Assembly: GCA_009760855.2 (NCBI GenBank)
Contig: WPIO01000133.1
Location: 62,001-126,000 of the forward strand
Direction: 5' to 3'
Length of the DNA: 64,000 bases
From: Cristatella mucedo
Taxonomy: Eukaryota > Bryozoa > Phylactolaemata > Cristatellidae
The notes under the pieces were generated by a model. It searched no databases and was not told where the DNA came from. It saw only the letters and a program-made list of their open reading frames with translations. A program made the translations under genes and the position numbers. Below are positions 44,807 through 56,195 of the stretch, piece by piece; the stretch's first letter is position 1; every line of letters begins with the position of its first letter.

Positions 44807-47474
44807 AAAACAATGAAATTGTTTGTGGGAACGGGCTGAATTTCTAACAACCGTCACATGGTTGACGGTAACCTGCAGTGACAGCACGCAAATACCGTTT
44901 GCCTTAACGTGCACAGTTTTAGCACTCATAAAACACAACGGAGAAATCACATGGATCCACAAATTCTGCAAGAAACTAGAGCGTTTTTGCTGCCTTTTAA
45001 ATGCCACCATGTCAGGGGATTTGACGTGACGTCAATTTAGGAGTTTAGGAGTTCCAGGCTCAAGGAGCATACAAACTTGAATCGCTGTTTCTCTAGAATT
45101 CAAGCTGAGTTCGAGGCACAGTGAAGCAATTGAAGTGCTACAAGTGTATTTTACTATACGTTAACATTTCGAGAGATTAGTTTTGATAGCTAGGGTGGAG
45201 CAAGAGAATCAAATTGCTTAAAAATGAGTGGCAGTACATTCAAGTCAATTTGCTGCTCGATTGAGAGCCAGCAAAAATCGGCAAGAGGTGATGTTACGTG
45301 AAAACATCAACGCTCAGGACCGAGTATCCTGGCTATAGTACGTTTCACCAAATTTAATACTCACAGGTCGGTGGCCCTACAAGCAGTAATCTCCAGAAGT
45401 TGTGACTTGATGTCTAAAATGGATGGACCAATAGCGTTTTGCTGTCTTAGCAGGCCCAATTTTTTGCGATTACCTTTATGAAAGCATGCAGACTCGACTA
45501 TAAAGCTCATGCCGTCGTATAGTGATTGTTTTATTTAGATAGGAATGCATGCCTTCGAGAAAAGGCAATTAGAGGCGTGCTGGCATGCGGATTTTAAATT
45601 TAGGCTTTCACACTACAGAGGCACACTTGGTTTTCCTATAATTAGTAAGCTGGTTTAATCGTCATACAATATGAGAAAACTTACTGCAATCTATAGACGG
45701 ATGTTAGCAGCCCGTCAAGCAAGGCAAATGAGTGACTTTGAAGTGCTTGAAGAGCTGTAAGAAAAGCTGCAGCTGTGCGATATCTGCTCAGAATCTTAAG
45801 CATAGATTAGGCCGGGAAATCACGTCAACGAGAAAGAGATTGTAAATTGTGAAAAGTAGTGGACTTAGCACAGAACCCTCAGGTACCTTACCCAGACTTC
45901 TCTGGAGCATGTGTGCTTATCTAATGAAACGTCACTTCGGAACAAGTCACCTGGATTTCATGCAGATTAAGCAATACATATTCCAAGAGAGCCGATTATT
46001 AGCCTAACCTTTCCGATTTCCGAGTCACACTTGATTTTCCCATTAATAGCACGCTGATTTTATCATCATTCCTTTAAAGAAATTTTGCTGCCATTCAAGT
46101 GCCGACGTTATCAATACGCGAAGCAAGGATGTTTGAGACAATTCGACTCGGCGGATGGCTGTGAGGGATCAAAGCAAAGGTAAAACCGAGTGTCGTCTAC
46201 ATAAAAGCGAAAGCCTAGAGGTGCTCAAGAGAGACACGATGATTGAAATGATCACACACTACTCAGACAGTTCTAAAAGTAGACTAGAACTTACTAGCAA
46301 GGTTTGAAGTTTCAGTGCATTCGTTTAGCTGATCCGCCACGACTCGTAACAATGTTTATGATAGGAACAGTAGAAGGTAGACCTGGGGGAAGTTGCTTAA
46401 GTTCAATTAGCCTTGTGCTGGTTTTTTGAGTAGCGGCCTGACGACAGCCTCTTTGAAAGGTCCTGGAACGTGACCCGAGGCCAATGACTAATTTGTAATA
46501 TTATTCGCGCACGGTCGCAGCATGTCTATGCATAGTAGAACCAGGGTAGTGAGAATAGGGTCTAGAGGACTAGTTGTATTCTGTGATTGGGATTTGAACT
46601 TTAGGACGAGGCCACTAGTGGCTTCTTTAAAGGCAGATTGAGGTTCTGCAAGAATTAAGGGAAAGGATTGTAGGAGGGAAACTGCCAACCAAGGGATGAA
46701 CTCCCCGATCTTATCTATCTTCTGGGAACAGAATCGAGAAAAGCGATCAGATAGATTATTAAAAAATTTTCTGTGTGAGGAGCTAATCTGAGAGCGGTTA
46801 AGATGATTAATCTTAGTCTTTAGCATTTTTGGATTGTGCATCTGTGATTCAACAAAGTTTTAAAAGGAGATTAGACTTTGACGTTATTAAGATTGATAAC
46901 TGCAATTTAAAGTAGTTCTCTTATGCGTGTTGATAGAGTCCTGATCATTTGTACGCGTCTTCAAGCCTAAGCTAAGTAGACCTAGCTAGCTTAATGTCTG
47001 CAGAAAAGGATTGGCCATCAGAGCGAGGGCGCACAGTGAGCTTAGTCAGAGGTGCAAACTCGTCAAGCTATAGCTGTCGTGTTAAAGTACTCTACAATTG
47101 ACTAAAGGTTAGGGGGATTGAACAGCGGAGGCGAAGCAGATAGTCTCACACGGACAACACCGATGTCAAGGATCTTGAGATTTCGCAATTTACAGGTGAT
47201 TTTAGAGGAGAAAGATGAGGGCACACATTGTAGACTGAATAGGACCTGCATGTGGTCAAATAAGCAGAATTTGGTGAGGATTGATGATTATAGCATGCTG
47301 TTATAGAAAAATGAATAGGGACATGTATATGAGCCACAAGACACAATGAGTCAGTCAGTGCACGAAATTCAGTTCAGAAGGTGTCATATAAATTATCGAA
47401 ACGAATGTTGAAATCACTAATAGCGTGGATGGATTGATTTATTGCACACCGGATCAAAATGAGATCAGCGGAAA

Positions 47475-47658
47475 AAAGCTCTAGCTGATTACCGAGTCTC
47501 TTTCTTAAAACGACTGAAGAGCCTTGACGGCTATCGTCATGTCTTGCAGCGGCAATAAAGGATCGCACACAGCAGGATTCGAACCCACGACCTTGAAGCC
47601 GAGGTCGTGAAAAGCAACCGCATTACAAAGTGAGCCATCACGACTCAATCTGAGATAA
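47475..47658 (-). mobile_element. tRNA-derived SINE1 (copy 4), nested in L2-A
   Basis: Reverse-orientation copy: 'GACTGAAGAGCCTTGACGGC', 'GCAGCGGCAATAAAGGATCG', the B-box complement 'GATTCGAACCCACGACC', the A-box side 'GAAAAGCAACCGCATTAC' and 'AGCCATCACGACTCA'. The L2-A endonuclease alignment continues on both sides, so this SINE inserted into the L2. Confidence 0.82.
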
Positions 47659-47816
47659 AAGAGGCATTGGTATAGGGGTGCGATAGGCTACTGGCACCAT
47701 TTGTTGCTTGTCGTCAGGTGAACCCAAAGCAACAGATCCGAAAATCTGCATTAAGGGGAACTGCAACAGGCTTGAAATTAAAGTGCGGAGCGGTGGAATC
47801 ATTGCGACTCCGCCTT

Positions 47817-47968
47817 CTGTTTTGAATTATCCAGCGCCGTGAAAGAAGGAGAAGCCTGCCGTGGCTTTTTCGCTAATATTCTGACAGTTCACCTGTTTTG
47901 AATTATCCAGCGCCGTGAAAGAAGGAGAAGCCTGCCGTGGCTTTTTCGATAATATTCTGACAGTTCAC
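47817..47968. repeat. 76-bp direct tandem duplication
   Basis: Two adjacent copies starting 'CTGTTTTGAATTATCCAGCG' at 47817 and 47893, nearly identical (one C/A difference near the end). They lie in the EN part of the old L2-A copy. The surrounding L2 is heavily diverged while the two units are almost the same, so this duplication is recent. Confidence 0.9.
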
Positions 47969-48489
47969 CGATTCCGCCAATTTTTAATCAAGAGTAGCTG
48001 GTCGAGGCCTCTTTTTAGAAAAAAAACGACATAGCTTACTAATAGGGGTGTATAGGACGTTGAACGAGGATTCGTAAAGCAGCGTCGCGTTGTGCCGACG
48101 GAGTTACAGCAGTCATGGTGACCACCGAGCTAGACAGATTCCAAAGCAACGCTCGAAGGAGCATGGCGTGCTGACTGGTTTGAGACACTTTAAGGAATAC
48201 CAAACGAGCGGGAGCTGAGCCCCCTGAGCCCCCTGAGCCCTGCCAGGCAAGCGGCTTCTTAGCTGGCTACGGACCCCGTCCAGCCCCCGGAAGATCCAAA
48301 GCAAAGCCGCGCTGTCACACAGGTTTTGACAGAATTTCTTTTAAAATAGTCCGGTTTTTCGTTACCCTAATACATTGTGCACATAATTCAGTCAAAAATA
48401 GACACTGACCGTGAAAAGTAACATTACAAACAACTACGGATATTCGATAATCAGCCATACGTAGGCATGAATTGAAATAATAATATTAT

Positions 48490-48636
48490 TAATAATAATA
48501 TAATTCATTTGTGTGGTGCCTTATGAGAGCCTAATCTCTATTAAGACGCTTCATATATGATATCGGGCTTAAGCTCGCGTCCTCGGTCAGACATTTATCG
48601 CGGCGAGCACCTTAACCACTGGGCGAGGCCAGCTTG
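48490..48636 (-). mobile_element. tRNA-derived SINE2 (copy 5), minus strand
   Basis: Tail side first ('ATAATTCATTTGTGTGGTGC', 'CTAATCTCTATTAAGACGC'), then the body ('GGGCTTAAGCTCGCGTCCTC') and the A-box side 'GAGCACCTTAACCACTGGGC'. Region 48031-48489 shows nothing recognisable. Confidence 0.75.
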
Positions 48637-48760
48637 ACGAGTAATAATAATGCACTTGACAAAGCGCCCTCAGAGAGCTTAATCTCTCTCTAGGCGCTTT
48701 ACGTTTGCTGCCAAGAGGAAATGCAATTGAATGATGAGCAATATCATGCGAGAGAAGTTT
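48637..48760 (-). mobile_element. L2-A 3' tail fragment
   Basis: 'AATAATAATGCACTTGACAA' then the hairpin tail in reverse complement ('GCGCCCTCAGAGAGCTTAAT', 'GGCGCTTTACGTTTGCTGCC') and 'GAAATGCAATTGAATGATGA'. Confidence 0.85.
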
Positions 48761-48797
48761 CATTCCGAGCAGCCTTAAAGTTTCCGTAACTCAGTCG

Positions 48798-49065
48798 GTA
48801 ATAATAGTAATACACTATAAAACATTTATAATAGCACCCTCAGAGAATTAAATCTCTTTCTATGCACTTTAAATTTTCTGCAAAGGAAGCATGATCGAAT
48901 GGTTGTAGCTAGCTTGCTCACTGAACAACTAGAGTGACTTAATTTGAATTGACACGCACAGGATCAGCATACAAATATGGCTAATGGCAGCATGCACGTA
49001 ATTCACACGAATAAGCACACAAAAGACGAATCATTTGGACCAAATAAATGCTGCGAAACATAATC
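48798..49065 (-). mobile_element. L2-A 3' fragment, diverged
   Basis: 'AATAATAGTAATACACTATA' followed by a degraded tail ('GCACCCTCAGAGAATTAAAT', 'GCACTTTAAATTTTCTGC') and 3' UTR with 'GGCAGCATGCACGTAA' and 'GCACACAAAAGACGAATCA'. Confidence 0.8.
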
Positions 49066-49607
49066 GTTGATGCGTCAGATAGATAAATAGATGTTCAGTC
49101 GGATAGATAGATGAAGCTGCGACATATTTGGGCTTACTGTCCCCACATGAAATCCGTCAGCGTAAGTCGCAATAATTAAGACCCAATTGAGAGCTGCGAG
49201 GTTGTTACACTGCCAAAGCTGCCCATTACAATTTTATTAAGCTTTTATTAAACTTTTTTATTTCATTAACTTTTATTTTTATTAACTTTTTCATATTATT
49301 ATTTTATTGATTCTTTGCAGTGTTGAGCGTGGTTACGTCTCTTTCAATACTACTCATTCTCGAAAAACTACTTGCCCCTCGTGTTGGTAGACGAATCTTG
49401 TTAATGCTTGCTTCTTAAGTAAAGCAACCCCTAAGTTTTCGCGAACAAAGTTGACGTTTCTACACAAATCCTTGTTATTCATGTGACGGTTACGGAACTA
49501 AAAGAGCGTACTTTATGCAGGTTTTAAGTAAAGCAACACTTAAGCCTCCGAGGTAGACACCCACCAGGGGACGTCGCCGGTTCATCATGGTATACACAAA
49601 CAAAAAC

Positions 49608-50110
49608 CAGCTGGATCCAGCTGCTTCTGTTAACGGACACATCGCCTCCAATCTTCGGAGAACTATTGTGTACGCAAGTACATCGGCCAATACTCAGCTA
49701 GAAATCCTCGAGTGTCGTTGGTAGTAAAATTTCTTAGCTAAGAACTACTAAAACGGCCAAACCTAAACTCTTGGTCAAGGATGCCTGTGAAGTCCTCTAG
49801 TGGACCGCACAGAGTTCGTCAAATTTACGCCAACTGCGGACTCATAATGTTAACCTCCAGTGTAATGCCGCTGAATGTACACCTCAATATTTCCAATAAA
49901 CATGACATTACCCGTGGCTGGAGGTGATTTCACAGCGAATGTTTCACTGAAAATTTCTTTTAACCTTTTTTCCAACCTTCGAAAGAATTTATGGCAAATT
50001 CACACATCAGCGATGGCCAGGTAAAGATATTTTACGAGAAACCGTCCCTTCCTTAATTCAATTTAAAGGGTAGAATTCAATTTAGTAGACCGTATGTCCT
50101 ATATCGTCAC
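49608..50110. repeat. Block X, copy 1 (duplicate of 59448-59947)
   Basis: About 500 bases aligning collinearly with 59448-59947. Shared strings include 'ATCCTCGAGTGTCGTTGG', 'AAACGGCCAAACCTAAACTC', 'AGTCCTCTAG-GGACCGCACA' and 'AAGGGTAGAATTCAATT'. In copy 2 one frame is open for 119 codons but the same frame is broken in copy 1, so coding is unproven. It may be part of the segmental duplication that made peptide genes B and C or an unnamed repeat. The gap 49066-49607 has no other recognised feature. Confidence 0.75.
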
Positions 50111-50337
50111 GACACCGTATGGACATTTCTTACGCAACTACAACTACTCTGTTTTCGACTACGACTATGGCACATCCTTTTTTTCACCTTGTTGCGTGAA
50201 ATTAAGTCTGTTAGCTACTAAAGGCGTACTGAAATCAGCGTAGGCTGTGATATCGCTATACAAAACTCTCCTGTGTAGCACCCGCATGGTCTTAGCGGCT
50301 TTCTTGAGATACAGACTGAGATTCATTGCATTACGTA
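50111..50337 (+). mobile_element. L2-B 3' end fragment
   Basis: 'TGGACATTTCTTACGCAACT' (encoding 'FLRN'), then 'CTATGGCACATCC', a deletion, 'ATACAAAACTCTCCTGTGTA' and a degraded L2-B end ('GAGATACAGACTGAGATTC'). Confidence 0.75.
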
Positions 50338-50659
50338 ACATCGATTCCACTTTTCGCCCCTCTTCCGTCGAGCCTTCATTTAATTGCTCAGTGACTCTTT
50401 TGGACGTTAAGGACGCCACACGTCTTAAGCGCCGTCTGCTGACGGACTCAAATGTCAATACTAATAATAGTAAAACAGCATTTGTACAGCTACATCGTAT
50501 GGATGAACCACTTTCTAGGCAATTTACAGGCACTGTAAAGAAATAATGACCAAATGATTTGTGGTAGCATTCGCAATGTCATCGAGCTTTATATTGCTAG
50601 ACGTGACCTATACAAGGCCTCAGCTACTTTCTCGGCACATAGCATGTAATGTAGAGAAA

Positions 50660-51845
50660 GCAGAGACCCAGACCGCTGTTCCCTTTGGTAAAGGACGAAC
50701 CTCTTCGAATGGAGAAGAACGGCATCGTGGAAAGTGTATCGGAGCCTACCGAGTGGTGCTCCCTAATCGTACTGGTCCTGAAGCCCAACGGCAAAGTGCG
50801 CCTTTGTGTCGACTTGAAGTTCTTAAATCAAGCAGCGGTTCGTGAAAGCTTCTGTCAAAAGAACCAGCGGAGACAACTACATGAGTCACTCATCCCTACA
50901 CCGTTGCCCAGTGTTCCTTGGCAACAAGTCACTGCCGATATCTTCGAGCACTAGGGACAATAGCACCTGATCGTGATCGAATTTTACTCCAGATATATGG
51001 AAATCACTCCATTATCTAAATCGACGACCAGAGAAGTTGTGGCCGAATTGCGGACCATATTTGCTCGCTGGTGCATACCAGAGTCGTTGCAATCTGACAA
51101 TGGCCCACAATTTTCATCTCACGAATTTGGCGATTTCGCCAGACGATATGTGTTCAATCATGTTACGACCAGCCCACACTTTCCACAAGCGAACGGAGAA
51201 GTGGAAATAGTGGTGCAAACTGCTAAATCTATTGTGAGGCAGCCTTATCCGTGCCTCACATTATTGATTCAGAGGTTGACGCCGTGCACCTCTACAGGAT
51301 TCAGCCCGGCACAACTGATCATGGGACGGCAGATTAGGACGACGTTGCCAGTGCTCCATCGGCATGTCGAACCACAATGGCCTGCAAAGGAAAAGATGCA
51401 ACTCAACGACGACCGTGCGAAAGAGCTTCAACAGCACTACCAAGATCGCCATCATTCTGCTCGCTCACTTCCACCTCTTCAACCCGGCCAACTGGTATTA
51501 TTGCGGACTGATGGTGAAAACAGCTGGAGCACACATGCAACGGTGACAGCTCAACCAAGTACACCTCGGTCGTTGGTCGTGCAGACTGACAATGGCAGCA
51601 CTCTTCGGCGGAACAGAAGGCATCTTCGACCGATTGACACCGATCCACAGGTCGCCAACAGCGAATATCTTGGCAGTTCCCTACATCTACTGAAACATAC
51701 ACATGCAGTTCAAAATCAGTCTCCAAGTATTGCCGATGAGATGCACACCTCTCAAGGTCAAACGACAACAAGGTCTGGCGAGCTGGTAAAGCCAGTCCAA
51801 AGGCTAGATCTTTGTAAATGAGACAGTTCCTATTTAGAGGTAAGG
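50660..51845 (+). pseudogene. Ty3/gypsy-type pol remnant (RT start joined to integrase)
   Basis: At 50685-50850 the frame reads 'EPLRMEKNGIVESVSEPTEW' and 'PNGKVRLCVDLKFLNQAAV', the start of a Ty3/gypsy reverse transcriptase. The rest of RT, RNase H and the integrase zinc finger are absent. The frame passes into integrase core sequence at about 50900 ('PTPLPSVPWQQVTADIFEH', with the first catalytic Asp). A stop at 50952-50954 then breaks the frame. The second catalytic Asp is in 'SDNGPQFSS' (about 51097-51123) and the Glu in 'PQANGEVE' (about 51184-51207). A GPY-like tail with 'LQPGQLVLLRTDGENSW' (about 51480-51530) runs to 51821. Gag, protease and a 5' LTR were not found. It is not functional. 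Confidence 0.9.
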
Positions 51846-51985
51846 TGTGATAACAGAGCTATCGGGCGGAGCCATAACAACGTGACCAATCAGGAGCGGC
51901 CTCGCTCACGGTGTGGTCCTGGAGCGGACATAAGATGGTCGCCAATAAACGTGGCCTGTTCATTGTGATGCGTCTTATCATTACA
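51846..51985 (+). mobile_element. Candidate 3' LTR of the Ty3/gypsy remnant
   Basis: Starts with TGTGATAACAG and ends with TTACA (TG...CA), right after the pol reading. Contains an AATAAA at 51944-51949 about 35 bases from the end, the expected place for a polyadenylation signal in an LTR. It is preceded by a short purine-rich stretch ('AGAGGTAAGG'), a possible polypurine tract. At 140 bases it would be short for this class. The boundary was set by the TG/CA ends, not by comparison with a second LTR. Confidence 0.55.
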
Positions 51986-52019
51986 GGTACCTCCTCAATT
52001 CTACAGCTTTGTCAAAACT

Positions 52020-52560
52020 CTATTGATTGATGTGAAATTTGGAATATAGGTGGAGCTCTCCTGTCTCCATGTTCCCCCTGTGCATCTACGCATGATGGGT
52101 GTGTACGCATATGATGTACCTGTCACACAATGACCCTGGGCTATGGTCATGATGACAGTCAACAGTTTGAGATGTCAATTTTTTTATCTTTGTTTGTGGT
52201 GGGGTTAGCGTGCAGTCGAGTGTCTTGTATCTTTTGAGCGGTTTGCTGTATTTCTACAATGACTTATTAAATCTGGGCGATTTGATGGTAAAGCCGTGTA
52301 TGGCTGAGCTGCAGTGATGTAGGTGACGTTGGACTTTTTTACTTTTTCAGGTCATCAGAAGGTAAACATGGCAGCTATATCACATCAAACGATAACTTTT
52401 GTTACCAGTGTTCTGTATGCCAATTTTCAAGCTATTCATTTATTGGTCTGTATCCAATATTAATAAATGTGCTTTGGGGCAGCTCACACTATTAGTGGCC
52501 ATTTTTAGGGGGATAACTCCCACTACTGGCTGACCAACCCCCAGACACATGCCCCACTGA
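52020..52560. repeat. Dispersed repeat D, copy 2
   Basis: Collinear with 485-1015 (see that entry for shared landmarks), diverged by indels. Starts just after the LTR end. Confidence 0.6.
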
Positions 52561-52861
52561 CCTTGGTTGAGTGCCAGCGGACTGTCTCGGACAGTCACTT
52601 CATCCTCGTTTACCATTCGTATTCCATTATATACAGGGTGACATTGATTTAGTACAATTGCTCAACTTAAGACGCATTGATATTTAGAACTTTTCAATGT
52701 CGGTCTGAGATGCAGGTCTTCTAGATCCACCACCAAAGCTGGCTCGGCTGACAGTGTCGATGCCCTCATAGAGGCGATCAATTGGAAACTCACTAAAACC
52801 TCTTGCCGAGCCTGCTTCCCTACATTCTTGTTGTGAACCGATTCGTGCAGCTTCCACTTTG

Positions 52862-53040
52862 GTGAGCCATGATGGCACATTAGGTAAGGCGGTTGCTTTC
52901 CCAACCTCGGTCCCGAGGTCGTGGGTTCAATTCCTGCGGTGGGCGATCCTTTATCGCCACTGCAAGCGGTGGTGATAGCCGTAAAGGCTCTTCTGTCGCT
53001 CTACAAAAAGTGGCTGTTAAATCAGCTAGGATTTCTTTTT
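52862..53040 (+). mobile_element. tRNA-derived SINE1 (copy 5, best-preserved head)
   Basis: Reads 'GAGCCATGATGGCACATTAG', 'GTAAGGCGGTTGCTTTCCCA' (A-box side), 'GAGGTCGTGGGTTCAATTCC' (B box), 'TGCGGTGGGCGATCCTTTAT', 'GCCACTGCAAGCGGTGGTGA', ending with 'CTGTTAAATCAGCTAGGA'. The tRNA-like head and the CACTGC/GTGG body allow all five copies to be aligned. The 53041-53600 interval shows no gene. Confidence 0.88.
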
Positions 53041-54095
53041 CCACTAAATTTTCTAAAAACAAGCTTCTAATGATGCGCCCTGCGAAGCTATGCTGAACTG
53101 AATTTCGCTGAAAGAAGTCTTGGTCCGACGGCGATCTGGAAAATCTCGCAGAGACTTCCACCAGGACTGCACCTGGTATTTTTGAAAATCTTAGACTTGC
53201 TTCAGCTTGAAACCTTAAGTTATGGCAATCTGCCAAAAAATAAGCAGATAGTAAAGAATTTTCCCCCAAACCTTGGCAGGCATCAATCAGCTGTAATAAT
53301 GTCCGGGCCGACAAGTTGTCAGATTCGTGTCTCCTTACAACTCTGTCCGACTACATCAATAATTGAGTAGCAATCTGCTACCTCCCATAAGAATTTTTAT
53401 AATGCACACAATTTTAGTCAATTGCTCAAAGTAATTTTATTTGGATCTGTAAATTTTCTAAGGGAAAGAAAACAGTATCCATGATTCGTGTGATGAAACA
53501 AGTTAAAGAGGAGGCCGTTTTATGAATGACTGCTTGAGCTGAAACTACTCAAGAGACAGTGCTGATCGTCAACAGTGAGTGTGATTTTTGCATTGTGCTA
53601 TGTCGAATGTTACGCGGAATTTCAGTGTTCAAGAAAATAAAGTCACTCATTATACGTTAAGACCATTGACTCGGTGAATCGCACTGCATGGCAATTTAAG
53701 CACCATGTGCACATTTGGGCTTTCTGCTGCAGCAGTTTTTAGAAAAATGCCTGTGGCTGTACGGTATCTCTAGCCTTGCTGCTGCTATATGAGAGCGAGA
53801 CTGCTCATCTGTCCGAGCGCTCACGAGTTGCAGAACACCTGCTTGTGCAGTAATAGCACTTAATAATAGTGATTGGCTCGAAGAGAATGTTTTTCGCATC
53901 ACTAATAAAGATGTCCAACTACCTTTTCTGCTGAACATATTTAAACCGAAATACTTATGCTTAACCGACCACATATATAAATGACTAATAAGTATCCCGT
54001 AGTTTTCCTTACCCTGTAGAGGTTCAGCGAATGGGATGTGTTGCATGATTTCACATATGCGAAAGAATCTGGAATGCTTCTTTAGCACAAGACAA

Positions 54096-54101
54096 TTTAT
54101 T
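54096..54101 (-). terminator. Polyadenylation signal AATAAA of peptide gene B
   Basis: AATAAA on the minus strand about 70 bases downstream of the gene B stop codon, at the matching place in gene C. Confidence 0.55.
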
Positions 54102-54170
54102 TTGACGAATGCCTCAGGCAATTCGTGCCATTCATTTCACTGGTGTTACAGTTACTTCTGTTGCTGCCCG

Positions 54171-54724
54171 TCACTTTCCCAGAGCCTTGGCGACAGGTGG
54201 ACCGTACTTGATCACATATGGAAGAGCTTTCCGGAAAAATTTTTTAGCCTTTTTCCAGAACTTCCTTTTAGTTTCGGCGTATTCTAAAAGAGTATGACCA
54301 CAAATGCATTTTTATGCGGCAAAGAAAGGTTCGCCGTGAAAAATGCAAGTGAAATTACGTTAAACGGATGTAGCTTGCTCAATGATTACCTTCAAAAAGC
54401 TCTTCCATCTCAGCTTCCAGCTCGGGGCTAACTTCAGGATTTTCCTGCAAGCTCTGAAATACAGCCGAGCTGAAATAGCCTGGGTCCCACGGTGCCTCGC
54501 AACAAGTCTTGAAGCAAAACTAGCAGTTACAGCTACAGCAATAGCACAGTTTGCCCATGCAGCTGTTATTTAATAGTAATCCCCTTTTGCTGAGCCAGCA
54601 TCTAGCCAAGTTTTCCGCTAGCTAACGTAATTTGATAGCTTTATGCCAACTCGATCGCACTTACCTCAGACTGTGCCTGGCTAAGCAGCAGGCATAGAGC
54701 AACAGCAATGGCAAAAGATTTCAT
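54171..54724 (-). CDS. Secreted cationic peptide precursor, gene B (antimicrobial-peptide-like)
   Basis: Coding exons 54724-54665 (60 nt), 54453-54390 (64 nt) and 54283-54171 (113 nt): 78 codons plus stop, intact, same intron positions and phases (0, then 1) as gene A. Residues 1-20 are the signal peptide ('MKSFAIAVALCLLLSQAQSE'). Residues 21-46 carry ten Glu and no basic residue. K47-R48 is the cleavage site. The predicted 30-residue product (49-78) has ten Lys/Arg and no acidic residue, so the pro-region charge (-10) and product charge (+10) cancel. It starts 'KFWKKAKKFFRKALPY' with aromatic and basic residues alternating as in an amphipathic helix, has a Gly-Pro-Pro hinge at 69-71, and ends Leu-Gly-Lys, which fits trimming of Lys and Gly-directed amidation. 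Presumed defence peptide, secreted and matured in the secretory path. No cysteine in the product. Confidence is high in gene structure, moderate in function. Confidence 0.85.
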
Positions 54725-55389
54725 TTTTCTGAAATTAAAAAAATACTAATATAACAACCTTGCGTTCCGAGAGCTGCTAGAATGCATAAATTAGACACGA
54801 AACATGCCATTTCAACTGAGCAGAGTTTTTGGATATACTACTGAACAGCCGCCTAGCAACTGTGCACGTCACAGTCTGATTACCTGTAACACAGTTCTGC
54901 AATAAGCATCATTATAATTTGAATGAGTTCAGAACCTAGACTATAATTCAGGATTAACTATCATGGACTTGTAATGCTTTTGAAAGCATCCGAGATTCAC
55001 TTAAACCTCATCGAGAGTAGTATTTTCTTGTTCAAGTATACTGGAAGGATGCTTGTTAAGCCTATCAGTCAGTCTCGTTCAGAGCCATTGCTACACAGCG
55101 AATTGTGCACCGTTGTAATTGCAGGCGATCTAAACTCCAGTTACATGACTCATAGCGGTCTTTCCCTTGAAGAACCGTCACAGCAGCATGCCATAGGGAT
55201 GGATCGGCTAGATTTAATGGGGCAGGCTGTAGATTCATCTTGTGCTAACACACTCGCTGTAGAGCACAAGCTAAAAGTCAACGGCCATGTATTACAACTA
55301 GATGACAAAAAATAAGACGACGAATCGCAAAAAGACCAACGATCCGACGACGCCAGGGCCAATGAATTTGCATCTGAGCAATGACTCAC

Positions 55390-55418
55390 CGTTTGCGACG
55401 ATCGACAGCGGGCACTGC
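55390..55418 (-). other. Predicted noncoding first exon of peptide gene B
   Basis: The donor 'G|GTGAGTCA' ends at 55390. The matching acceptor is TTTCAG directly before AAAAATG at 54728-54722. Left end set about 30 bases from the TATA box. The intron of about 660 bases contains the conserved 'ATGCATTCTAGCAGCTCTCG' block near 54765-54785, which could be an alternative acceptor. Confidence 0.5.
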
Positions 55419-55442
55419 ATGACATTACCGACTGCCTCGAGG

Positions 55443-55450
55443 TTTATATA
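55443..55450 (-). promoter_or_regulatory. TATA box of peptide gene B
   Basis: TATATAAA on the minus strand, at matching distances from ATG and first donor as in gene A. Confidence 0.6.
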
Positions 55451-55528
55451 GTGCAGAAAATGCTGGTAAGGAACCGCAACGGTGGTAGGGTAGTTTTTTG
55501 TGTTCCTCGAATGCCTGATTGCTTCCAC

Positions 55529-55549
55529 TATTGCACCATGCCTAATCAC
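55529..55549 (-). promoter_or_regulatory. Conserved upstream element of peptide gene B (shared with gene A)
   Basis: 'GATTAGGCATGGTGCAATA' on the minus strand, one base different from the gene A block and at a similar distance above the TATA box. C/EBP-like core 'GTGCAAT'. Confidence 0.4.
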
Positions 55550-55829
55550 GAGGTCTCTCAGACGTGACGGCGTCTCGAGTTTGGAATAACCACTCGCTTT
55601 ACTTCCCTGGAAGCTTTCGAAAAGCATGTATTCGTCGGTAAACTCAAAAGAGATCGATTCTTGAGTTTGTCGAAAGAAGACGATATGTTCTTAACAAAGG
55701 AAAAGCATGCGATGCTGCAAGTTTATCGTGGACGGGCGATTTCTTTTACAGAGTTAGCTAGATTGCCACAGCTAGCGGCGAATTAAGCTCTTTCACACTA
55801 AAACACCCAAATATTCAAGTATTTCTGCT

Positions 55830-56195
55830 CCGACGATAAATAAGCATCGTTCTGATACGCGACTCGGTGATATATAATAAGAAACGAGAACAGCTTATGA
55901 TGGCCGGGATACGTAACCAGTCAATAGCAATGACTTCCAGCACCAAGGGTAAGAGCATACTTCCGGCAACCTATAAACTCAGACCATTTGGTAGAACCAG
56001 GAGACTCACAATGGCATAAATAAACCGCTAACACTTTTTGAGCCTCGAAAGGCCGCAGTTACTAATAATAGTATTATTATGTATTATTTATATATATTAT
56101 ATTTATATATATTATTTATTACTATTATATAATAATAGTATTGTTATATAATATAATATATCTATATATATATATTATTTTATTATTATATAATA
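55830..56195. other. Spacer with AT-rich tract
   Basis: Includes 56060-56195, a palindrome-rich mixture of AAT, TATA and ATTATT words. No gene is seen. 56195-56500 has a strongly diverged L2-A-tail-like start ('TCTTCAGAGAAATCAACGTC'). Confidence 0.5.

Larger units (their letters stand above)
44950..48030 (-). mobile_element. L2-A LINE, old nearly complete copy, minus strand
   Basis: Heavily mutated but collinear with 17700-21293. From right to left on the minus strand: EN pieces at 48030-47700 ('NCQNI' and 'EKATAGFSFFHGAG', matching 'NCPTIKDATPSGFSFF'), 'MVPVAYRTPIP' (about 47700), 'ISDFNIRFDNLYDTF' (about 47415) and 'CLVAHIHVPIHF' (about 47340). The EN-RT linker lies at 46841-46488 ('MHNPKMLKTKINHLNRSQIS', 'SDRFSRFCSQKIDKIGEFI', 'SGLVLKFKSQSQ'). 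The RT remains continue at 46460-45000. A SINE1 copy sits at 47475-47658 and a 76-bp tandem duplication at 47817-47968. The 3' tail is not clearly present. Confidence 0.8.
53605..55090. repeat. Segmental duplicate block around peptide gene B
   Basis: The block aligns in order with 62545-64000: 'ATTTCAGTGTTCAAGAAAAT', 'TTGACTCGGTGAATCGCACT', 'GTTTTCCTTACCCTGTAGAG', the entire peptide gene, and 'CATCGAGAGTAGTATTTTCT', 'TTCAGAGC'. The resemblance extends well beyond the exons, so the genes were duplicated with their surroundings. Confidence 0.85.

Noticed and set aside
55298-55627. 109-codon minus frame as a separate gene
   Set aside because: It overlaps the conserved TATA box, donor and upstream element of peptide gene B. 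The homologous part of gene A does not keep the frame.
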